NCBI GenBank assembly: GCA_011033025.1
Contig: WFMF01000055.1
Span: forward strand, 674,222 to 738,221
DNA: 64,000 bases
Direction: 5' to 3'
From: Beroe forskalii
Taxonomy: Eukaryota > Ctenophora > Nuda > Beroida > Beroidae
This document shows, one piece after another, positions 27,101 through 39,100 of this stretch. How positions within the stretch are numbered: the first letter of the stretch is position 1; the number at the start of each line of letters is the position of its first letter. The notes under the pieces were generated by a model that saw only the letters and a program-made list of their open reading frames with translations, made no database searches and was not told where the DNA came from. The translations under genes were made by a program, and so were the position numbers.

Positions 27101-30100
27101 CAGTACTCTGTGGAGGACCCTTCAAACGCTCTCTTCTACTCCCAGGTTTGTAATATGAGTGATGAGTTAGTTGGTGTAATGGTATTCAGTCTGGCTCGTG
27201 ATTGAATGATCGCGGGTTCGATTCCCTTCCATTCCCACTGAGCTGAAAATCAACGCAATGTTATACTCTCAGGTTTATGGACATTCCAAAGTGCCCGAGA
27301 TGTACCCAGGTTGTGCCCCAGGTGTGCATCGGCAGATTACCGAGTTACCTTTTAAACAATACGGCAATTTCTAGCAAAAATACTCTTTTGTCATTAGAAA
27401 ACACACATTTAACTCCATTCATTGTCCCAGGTAGTCTGGAAGTTGACATCTACAGTAGGATGTGCGGTTGAGAAGAGCAAAGCCCCTTCCTCCCCTCTGA
27501 GAAGTACACAGTGGTAGTGGTTTGTCACTACGCAGCTGCTGGGAATGTGGAGGGGAAGTTCCAAGACTATGTCAAGGACAGGAGTAAGTCAGCGTAAACA
27601 CTTAGGATTCAGCCCGGATTTTGGCTGTATTTTGCTATCTAATTATAATCGAGAGACTGTTATAGTTTTTCATCTCCAGAAAATCTGACAAACTAGAGCT
27701 GGTTGACAAACCGCGATTTTTTGCAGGGTGGTGAACAAAACCACTTCGTATTGCTTTAGATTTTTTAATGTTTAACGCTCAAAGAAGTTGGAAAAGGGTC
27801 CCAGCAAGATCGAGTTTTAGATTTGATTCACCAGTTGCGCACGTTGCTATGGATACATGGGCTAGCGCGCGCAAAAACTGCACGTGCATTTTCGATGAAT
27901 CTGCCATTTTTGTTGTATAATTTGGAAATGTTTCACTGTTGAAATTCTATTTATACACCCCAATAGAATTTTCGAGTTCGGTGGTTTTGACCGAAGACTT
28001 CTTATCACCGTCGTAGGAGAAATGGTAAGAGTTGTTCTATTATGAAAATTAGCGGTAATTCTTTCAAGAAAACAATTCGATGGTTTGCTGCGAGAATTCG
28101 ACGGAATGAGGAATTCAATTATTTACTAAAGCCAGAAGTGGGTTATGAAAAGACAAAAATGCAAACAATTTTGATTTCAATGAGCTCGGATTCAAATTTG
28201 TTGCCCATCTATTCTCCTAATCTGAACTTAAGATTAAAAACATTATTTTGAGTTCTTCTTATTTAACAGCTGTTTGTTCGAGGTTAATATGCAATCGTAA
28301 AATTTGGTCTATATTTTCATTTATTTTCAAAGCCCTTATGTGAATATTTCGTAATTTCGTTACGTTGCACCCCCACCCCAGTAACAAAAAAAAATTGTAT
28401 CAATGACTAACTTAGTGTAAGATATCACATTTGACACTTCCAAACTTAAAAAACCGCAATTGTTCATTTTATTCCAATTTTGCGTTTCAATTGTTTTTGT
28501 CATTAATTTTCATAATTCAATATTATTATTTATGAAACTTGCGTTGTGGCTCATGAATTTTGAAAATACTGCGTACTTTAATGTCCATTTTTTCAACTTT
28601 TCAAGCCTAAGAAACCAGGGTCCTGACTAGGGCAATTATATGCTGGCATGGTGGTGCCCTGTAGCCAGCATTGAAAGGGTCGGGTGTCCTGTGACCCAGA
28701 AGGCCCAACGGGCCTTCTAGTTACCTTATATGGTAATAAGCAAACGATCAAATCACGCGATGTTTGATGGAATCAAATAGGATTTAAAACAAAGATTTGT
28801 GCTTCGTTTCACACTTCTAAATGCTCCATTAAATAATTTTAAAATTTTATTTAATTGGATAATCACATCCCATTATCTTGCAGAGTCGCCCCTGCACAGC
28901 ACAGTATCGTCTCTGTCATCTAAGAGCGTTGCTGTCAACGTGTTTCTGGACTCAAGAGCAGCTCAAGTCACCAAACAAGCAGCTCCTACTGAGACAAGCT
29001 CGTGTAAAGTTACTTTTACTCTTCAACCCCCCCCCCCCTAACTTATCGACGTTCTTTTTACTTTTTACCAACTTTATTTGTAGAAACTATACGCCAAACT
29101 ACGTTACGTAAGGTATTATCTTTATTCCCTGCTATTAATGCTTCAACGTTGCTCAAACACGCTCCAACATTTGCCCAAATCACCCACACAATTACAATTC
29201 TTCCCAAGCTCGTGTAATAGAGTGACTGGAAGTATAGCCGGATGTACAGACAGTGCCCCAACTGATGCTTCAGAAGGAATCAGCTAGTTATATGTTGGCA
29301 TTTTGTATTTAGGCGTTGATTTTTAAAGGGATTTTGAACTGTAGCAGTACGGCTAGAGAGCTATCGTTTTGTGAGGTTCTTCTTCTTTATTTTGGCTCCT
29401 TGAATGGTCCAGTAGAATATGATGGGTCAAACACCTGAATCTACCATCAAGAAATACATCTGAGATATACGTTAAAACAAAGATTTGTGGTACAGATTCC
29501 GACTTTTTTAAACAGAGGCCTATGTAACAGAATTGATCAAACTTATTATTAAAAGTTTAAATTAAAATTTAAAACTTTAAATTGACCCTCCTCAGCTACA
29601 CCTACAAAGTGTGTCAAACACCCAAGATAACGTCACTTAGTGCTACTGCAGCAGCGGGCGGCATGTTCTGGAACGATGTCTTGACAATCACCGGATCAGG
29701 TACTTGAAACCTTATCTTTTTAGTGATATCATTGACGGTTCGAACCGCAATTTGGGCGGCTTAGGATTGCGCGGCTTAAGATTGCGCGGCGTGCAGACAT
29801 TTTAAATTCATGATTTTAATCCTCCAAGTATTGCGAGGCTTTCAGAGACCTGAAAAGTGAAAACAGTAAAAGTAAAAACACTGAACATGTTGTCATGCTC
29901 AAAGCTGGCTTCTTCTTTCATCGAAATGTATCAGATTTATGAAGGAAATACGGCCCAAATCCTACCTTTAGTTTTTTTGTGTTTTGTACGAACATGAACA
30001 TTGCGAATATAATATTCGCTCAATTATCCAGGATTTGACACGAACAAGTGTGGTAACACGGTCATGCTCGGAGAATACTCTTGTGTTGTACAGACTTCAA

Positions 30101-33100
30101 CTGCTACTCAGATCACCTGCACAGTCGACCCGACAGAGGCACCACCTACAGCTACAAAACTTCAAGTTTCTGTAAACGTTTATGGTTAGTTTGCATGTAT
30201 TTTCTTGTTGAGAAATAACTTTTTCTTGTTGGAATCTCAGTTAAGATTAGCATTTTTTCAACGCTATGATCTGTGGATTGGATTGGTAATGGATTGGATT
30301 TGATTGCAAACCCTCGTAAGGGCTTGCCTCTTTTATAAAAGGACGAAACAATACATATATTCTAATCAATTCTCCAGGTCGAGGAGACGCAGTGTTCGAA
30401 GGGAGCGACATTGAGGATGTCTACACTTTCATCAAGCCCCTTATCACTGGAATGGACGCCTCCCAGGGTTCACTCAAGGTAAAATATTGCATGAATACAG
30501 TAATAAGCTTTTTCCCCGTCCACCATTTTGATTCTCCTGCAAAGAAGCCTCTCAACATCAGTTGACTTTACTTGTTGCCAACATTAGTTTCCCAGTTACC
30601 AACATTAGTTCCCCAGTTACCGTCATTAGTTGCCCAGTAACCATTATAATTCCCCGCAGGGTGGCCGAAGTATCGTCATAAGTGGAGGTGGCTTTGAGGA
30701 GGGAGATGTTTATTCCGACGGTAAGTTCTTCTGCAACCAAATATCAAAATAATACCATTTCCTATCATCCATTCGGAGATGAGAAATGTATTAAAGTCAT
30801 CTCAGTATCTATTTGAATCACGAAGGAAACTTTCTTCAAGACATCAATCTACAAGACTTTTCGCTAACTCTTAGTATCTAGTTTTTAAACTATTTCTCGG
30901 ATTAAAACAATCTATTTCTACTTGTATGATATTTGAATAAATTTCTCGTCTTCTCGATCAGGTGTAACTGAGTTCGAAGTCCTCTCGAGATCGTGGGAGC
31001 AAGTTACAGTAAGAAGTAAGACCGGCGTTCCAATAACTCCTGGCAAGACTGAAGTCACCAAAACAATCACGATGACGCAAGATGGCGTGGTACTGTTCGC
31101 GCCAGCAGGCAGCAGCAAATTATGGGTCATGATCAATCCCTCATTCTATCGTTCCATGCACACACTTATGCGTTCAAGGAGAAAATTTTACCAAAATAAT
31201 AATAACAATAAATTTGTCCTCAAAATGGATATTATAATCATTAGTGATGATAACAACTAAATGAAAGCTTTAGACAAATCGCGTTTAACATGTGTTCTTC
31301 CTTCTAATTTCCTCCTTCGAATTGTCATACAATTCCCAGATGACGCAAGACGGTGTAGCTGCCGCGTGTGCGGGGACCTGTGATTACACCTACAAGGAGA
31401 ACCTGACACCGAGCATCACTGATGTGGTCGTTACCAAGGGAGACACTACTAATACTCAGACGATCACACTCACTGGATCCTACTTGTGCGGGTGAGGGAG
31501 AAGGAAATTATCTAAAAATTCTGTCGAAATTCTGTAAATATCTGCCATTGTTCTGCCATAATTGAGTTCTAACTATTTGGCCAGAGCTGGGAATTCCATC
31601 CCGCGATGCACATTCATGGATGTAGGATTGATAAATGATGTAGTGATCTATTGTAATTATTATTGGAATAAAAGCTCGTCCCTGCGGAAGATCAAAATTC
31701 TGTCAGTATCTGTCGAAATTCTGTCATGGGAATAAAATATCTGGAAGGGAAAAGTAGTAAGAAAATTGTTCTTCTTTCTATTTCAACAGTCCGTAATAAA
31801 AGCTCGTCCCAGCTGGACTCAGCTTTATTACCCACACAAGTGTTATTCTCGCTCTCTCCTTGCCTCACTCTGACCCCCTCCCCCAGGGACGGTGATCTCG
31901 TCCCTACGGGACTCAACTTTATAACTTTCACGTCTATGTAATTCGACAAATCCTTTCTCTCTCTCAAGTCATCGCCTCACTCTAACCCTCCTCCTCTGAC
32001 TACTCGACTTGCTCTCTTTTCTATTTCAACATGAGTCCGTAATAAAAGCTCGTCCCAGCGGGACTCGATTCAATCACTCACACTATTCTCGCTCTCTTCT
32101 TGCCTCACTCTGAGCCTCTTCCCCCAGGGACGGTGATATCGTCCCTAAGGGACTCAACTTTATAACTTTCCCCAGGGACGGTGAGCAAACTGTGAGTCTG
32201 TCTGATTCTATCCAGGGTACCTGCTCTCAGTGTGATGCTACCACTGCCACATGCGGACTATCTAATAATATTCCAGGGGTATTTACTATTGAATGTATTG
32301 GAGAGTTGTAATTCTTATTTCAATTTTCATTTCAATTCGTAATTCTAATTCTAATATTCTGATTCTAATTCTTATCCTAATGCTAATTCGATTAGTTGAA
32401 TAATAATTTATTCAACAATCCATATAATTGGAATTTTCCTTTGATTTACAAAGTACTAGATCAGAACATTTCAGGTCTATTCCCTCGTGTTCTCCAACTC
32501 AAATGGTTACGCCAGCATTCCAGCAGATAAGAAGACCATAACGATTAATTACGAGGTAAGGCTGGGTGTCTCGTTGTCCGAATTTGTCAAATATTACTCA
32601 ATTTCTATTTTAGAATTTTCCGGGTGATTTATTTTTTTATAAGCGCCCATAAGAGCAGGTGGTTCAACGCCATCAACTCACTACATTGAGCTATGATAAT
32701 GACGTCATCTTACCCGCCTATTTCTCCTGCGCGGGGTTTTGACAATCCCCCTCCTAGGTGACTGGAATCTCCCCCAAAGTCGGCAGCATATACGGTGGAA
32801 CGGATGTAGTGATCTCAGGATCCCTCCTCCCTACCCAATCAATAGTATCCACAGCCCTGGACGTAGGGGTGACGGACACTGAGTCAACTTGCTGTCAGAT
32901 CAAGTTTACTACCAGTTCTATGAGACAGGTACCTATACTGTACAAATTTTGATTTGTTATGTTCATGGAAAATACACTGAAGCATCAAGTATTTAACTTA
33001 AACTGATATTATTCCCATATTTTTCGGTCTGACATTACATTATCTCTGTAATCTGACTGTAATGCACTATTTCTATTTATACCCAATTATTTGCAGAACA

Positions 33101-36100
33101 TGGTGGCAGCAAGGAATCAGATCAAGATCGACGGAAAGAGGGTCGAGATTAACGATACAGTGCAGATATTCGAGTTCAAAGCAGAAAACACACCCATTGT
33201 GGCCTCCATCAGTCCAACCACAGGTTTTACAAATTTGGAGGGCATGATTTTATATTGTGTTAAGGAGAAAATTTTAAAAAAATGGAATGAAACAGTAAAA
33301 CACAGAAATCAATGCTAATATAATTAATGAGAAAATTTCAGGACACAGCCTTTTCCTCTACGTCTATACCGCTCTACTATTCATCTTCCATGCATCACAT
33401 GCATCACTTAGCTCGGTTTCTTCTTCTCGTTCTTGCTCAGTTTCGCGATGAGCTCCACCCATCTGCAGATATATCGATGCCTGCAAATCCCATCATACTC
33501 ACACTTCATGAGATTATTCCCACATTTCCCCTCCGCTGCCAGTTTCCTCCGCTCCGCATCCTCCTTCTCAAAGTCGACATCGCAAAGCTGACAGGTTCTC
33601 CTGCACCCCTTGTAGGTGTCCACAGACTTATCATGACAGATGTGTAGCTGACAGTCTGGGTTTGTATCTTTACACACCTCACCCGGATCGGTGTTTCGAG
33701 GGTTGTAAGCTGTCTCTTTATCATCTCCTGTGAATAAATAGGGTGTTGTGATGTTTTCTCAGTAGAAATCGAACTTCTTAAGTCGTTTACATAGCTCTCA
33801 AAGAGAGAACTCACGGGGCCCAAGAATAAATAAACATCTCCCTTGAGATCTGACAAACGATAGTTTTGTTAAGTCAACAAACTAAATATTTACATAGAGG
33901 TAGAGCACTTTTGTAACACAGACATCATCACTTTCATCAGTACCTATAAAGAAATATATCACGATTATAGAATATCATCTCCTGTGTCATCTGTCACTGA
34001 GAGTGTCTTGAGAATGGGAACAGTTGAGAGGTTGTAGAGCGCACAGTTGTGGTACCCCCGTGTAAACTTCACAAATCCTTGGTCTCCCCAGTCCCTCCCC
34101 CAGGAATTCTTCACCAGGATATACTCCGGACCATACCCCACCATGGTTATGGCATGGTTAGGTCGATCTGTCTTACACTGGGATGTCTTGTCCATGTAGA
34201 TGCCTCGCTCGTAGAGGTAGAACCGGTCAGTGACCCACATGCTGGCGGATATAGCAGTGTATAGGAGGGCTTCCAAGTGGTCCTGCTCTGTCTTCCCCAC
34301 CACATGAACCTCAGTTAGCACAGCTCCTATCAGACCATTAGGGTACTTAGCAGAGTCACACACGTTGTCTAATTCTGAGTAGGAAGGGTATTGGGACGCC
34401 CTGCTCCAGCGTTGGTTGTCTATCACGTATTTGTAGGCGTAATCCGGTCTTCCGCCGTCACATGCAGTCTTCCAATAGGTCCACTTGGAGGTGTCCACCT
34501 GTACAAAGTTGGAGGATGTATTGAAAAGAAGGTTTGAAAATATGTCAAGTTTTGGAATATAATATGAGAAGTTTCTTAGTAGTTTGGGAGTAATTATGTA
34601 AAATTAAAAATAAAGCTCAAACTCAAAGTAAACGGGAACCATATTATTATCAAAAAACTGAAAACTAAAAAACCTTCTCGTAAGAGCAGTCGAGCACTTC
34701 CTGCACGGAGAACTTCTTGAGAACTCCGGTTGCTATGGCGTAGTTAGTCTCCACTGCTCCAGCCGCTGCAAACGCCCAAGCTGAGCCACACAAGCCCTGG
34801 TCCATGACTTCAGTAACATACCCGTCCGTCCAGAACCATTCGTTGGGGAGAGTTGAGCGTTTCCTTGAGGAGGAAGGGGGTGTGTAGACAGTCTTCTCTT
34901 CCTCTTCCGTAGTGTTCCGCTGTCCGGTGGTCCATTGGAGACGCTCCTCTGCTGTGTACAGGGAGAACTTGTTCACTGTGAAACGCAAGGTCTCCTCCCT
35001 TCTGCTGCGTTTTCAGCTGCAACCTGCTCCACGTTTTTCTTGAAGATAGCCCATCGTATCGCGTCTTCTTTCCCCGTCCAGTTCAGGTCTTGATCTGCTT
35101 TCAAGTTGTCATAAAGCTCCCGAAGCTTAACAGGATCACTTATAATGTCTTGGATTGTGTTGTTTTTACTAACTGACAGAGCAACAAACGCTGTCAATAG
35201 AATTAGCAAAAGTCTCATGATTGAGCAGAAATCAATCTAACGACGAGACTGATATAAGCAAAATGTTGAATCAAAGTAGTGGTTATCAAAATATGTTTAT
35301 TGATAAACTGCCAAAGATTTCTCAGCCTCGCCTATTTATCATCAGTCGAGTCTTTTGTTACCGTCAGGACAGAAGCACTCATGTGGTAAAACGTGTTGTA
35401 AAACCTTGACTTTACAAAGTCTCAGACATTATTATTACTAACGTTTTAATTAAAAAGTAGAGTAATTGAAGGGCAGGGCTAGCACCTGGAATAAAGGAAA
35501 CACAAAACGAATGGCATTTGAATATTCTAATCAGTTAATTAGCAGCTTACCATTATGACGAAGGGCACGGGAATAAAAGCTTGAAAATGTTATTTAAGTG
35601 ACGCAGAATGAACAACAAAAAGTTTAATTAGCGTAAGCAGAATTTCGTCTCGCTTGTAACAGTGATTGAATTGTCACTTGAGCTCTGCTAAGTTAAGGAC
35701 GTGACCTATTATGACGTAGCATAGGCTAGTAAAACCTCTGCAATGTAGATTGATTATTACAAGCAGATAGTCACGTTTCTTATGAATTTATGACCTGATT
35801 GAGGGTTTTTCTGTCAGGCTGTACTATGAAAGCTGTACTAAGATTTATGTGACAAAAAGGTGTTTAAGCCCAAAAATGTGTTTTGCTAGGACATAAACGA
35901 AGCAGAAGGATAGCTTTGAAACATTCTGGCGTTAGATGTGTCTCTCACTTAGGTCCTAAGAAACATAGTTACAGCTCAATCGGACAAACTTTTGATTTCA
36001 AGATCTGGATTGGTGGGTGAGTTTGTACTTTTTCTATTAATGATATGCCTAAAAATAGCTTTTTCAGGAGCCAATAACGACATCATCACAATAACTGGAT

Positions 36101-39100
36101 CCAATCTCTCTGGAGCCGAAACCACTGGTGTCTCTGTTGAGCTGGGTAGGTGTAAATATTGACTTCAAAAGCATGGTATTGTGTCCAGAATGGACAATTG
36201 ATTTGAAAAATCAAAAATTATTATCAAGGTCAATCAATATATCAGCAATCCATTTTTGTCGAACTTTCAAAAACTTTTTGAACGATTAACCAATCATGCT
36301 TTTTCCAGTTGAAAGCCTGCAGTCAGGCCTTGCTTGTGAAGGCAGAATCCTTGATATCGATTGTGGAGATAAGTTCATCAGCATCCAAACAGCCCACTAC
36401 GGAATCCAACCTTTCGCACGGAGATGTAATGTCATGTCTGGTGGGAACCCTGAGTGTACTGCCCCTGACTCCTTCAAGGTTAGGAAAAGAGGAGAGACAA
36501 TAACATTGTTGACAATAAGTCAGTTTCAGAACAAGTTCATAACTCAATTCTCTAATAGTTCCCTTTGAAAGTTATTAAGTTATTTTTTGAAACTAAGATA
36601 ATGTTCCCTCCAGAATATGAAATTCAGGCCTAGAGGCTGCGGGGATATGTATATTATATCGGGTTTTTTTTAAATCTAAGATAATTTTCCTTCAAGATCG
36701 TTAGTGACACGTGTGACGGCAAGACCAGTTGCACAGTAGGTGCCTACAACTTCATCTTCAGTGATCCGTGTCCAGGGCAAGGAAAGTACCTCACTGCCTC
36801 TTGGGAGTGTGTTGCTGTTGCCAAACCACCGCTGGAAACTGCAAGTATGTTTCAAGAATTCGCAAGAAAATCTAGCGATTTCACGACTATATTCTGTTCA
36901 TCGTGGTACAATGGTTTTTGAAAACCCACGATATAACTTCATGTACAAAATGTGTACACACTCCCCACATCATGGAACTCATGCATTGAATATCATTCCA
37001 TAACGCCGTTGAACTATCACAAAATAATTTGATAATTTTCTGACTGTATTTATTTGTTCTCATCAAGAGAGACGGGAATAACCAAGACTTGTGAAGTACA
37101 AAGCTCAACCGCCACTGACATTACATGCAAAATCCCGAATTTGAACAAGATCGGAGACTTCAGTGTCAAGGTAACCCGAAATAATTTGTGAAAATTATCG
37201 ACCTCAACAGATCAGAGCTATTCACTGATTATTTATGGTTACCAGGTCGCTAGATATCTCACAAATCATGTCTTATGAAGTCGTCATTTTTATTTTTTGA
37301 TATCGTTCTATGCGTAATATCATGGTTTGCACCTTTTTGCTCCTTACTAAACCCTCCAACCCACCTCAGGACTAGAGCCATGTTTTGTTTTGAGTTGTAA
37401 AAACTAAACTCCTCCCTCAGGTGAAGGTAGCGCCGTGGGGTTACTCCAACTCTGACGTGATGCTGAGCTACGCCATGAAGTTAGGAGACACCACCCCGAG
37501 TAGTGTTGTGAGTGGAAGTCTTGGAGGACCTTCTGTACAACTTCAAGGTCAGTAGGAAAACTGAGGCCGAAGGGTTAAATGAGAATTCAAGTTTCACCGA
37601 GGCCAATCTTATCGAAATGATTTGAGTAATTTCAGCTTCTAAATACACTGCATGAATTCTACCGTACACCCCCTCAGGCCCACAGAACCCAAGGATTAAC
37701 GATTGTCGAGTGTTGACAGAGCAGTCAATGACCATTCAGTCGTTTCACCTAATTAAATGAAACCTAATAAACCCCAATAAAACCCCAATATTTACTCTTC
37801 CTCGTCTCAAGGCACTGGTTTCCTGAGCATTGCGAGTGTTAAAGTGTGTGGTCTCCTGGTGGATACTACCTATGAGGAAGTGACAGTGTCAGGAGATGAA
37901 ACCACAGATCAGCTAACTTTCACTTTACCGGCCTGTCCAAGTGACATCTGCCCCAGTGGGACGGGACTGTGCTCCATCGAGGTGGGTAGGAGGATTTAGG
38001 TTGTTGGTTCAGGACATACCAATGGTTACAGTAATATAGGCTTTAAAACGGCCGCGTACCATCATAGCCAAATCAATTATAGTTTTTGGACGAAAAATAT
38101 CAAAATTCATATTTTGGTTGTTGCGATCTGTCTGGGTTTTAGTCTAAAGAACGCTTTAAAGGGCTGTGGACCATCTCAAGCAATCCTTTTTGGGTTTTGA
38201 AAAAGTCATAGTTATAAACTGTAATTAAAGATTAATTTCCGCATCATAGGCTTTCAAACATTCAAAATTGCTTCAAAAGTAACCATCAACTGTATTGCTT
38301 TATTGCAGGTGACAGATTACAACGGAAACACACTGTCGAAGTCTGATCACGTGTCCTACAAAGCATCCGCTACCCCAACTATTACCAGCATTAGTCCATC
38401 AGATGCTGGTACTGGAGGAGGAAAACAGGTGGATTACTTTAAATAATTCTGATTAAAACAATGTTTAGCAGTATTATCAGTTCCCACTTAGAAGTGGAAG
38501 CTTTCATGAAAGAGAATCTTGTGATTGTATTTTCGAATATTTCTATTTCTTCACTCCATCCTCTTTCCAGATAACAATCACTGGATCAGCCTTCTCTTCT
38601 GAAAAGTCTAAAGTCGATGTCCTGTTTGATAACGTTCCTTGTACTGTATCTTCAGCATCAACCACACAGGTAACAAAGGGCCCTCCTTGTATTCTGTGCT
38701 GAATGATGGATCATAATAAATGGTTGAGCATAAATGTCAATGGATTCAACATGACCTACAACACTCTAGTCTCTAAGGCTTACAGTTTTCAATTACTTAG
38801 TTATTTAGTTACCCTGTTACTTAGTTACATAGTTACTTAGTTACTTAGTAACTTAGTTACTTAGTTACTTAGTTACTTAGTTACTTAGTTACCGACATGA
38901 CACCGGCAACTTGATTCATCATAGACTCAAGTATATTGTTTCGTTCCTACGTTAACCGGACTATTTTTCCTCAGATTGTCTGTACAACTGGAGCTAAGAC
39001 CGATCTCTCAAACAAAGATGGGGTGAAGATAACGGTTTCCGATAGCATTGCTGATAACTCAGCTGGCGCTGTCATGACCTACATGGATAAGTGGAGTTCC

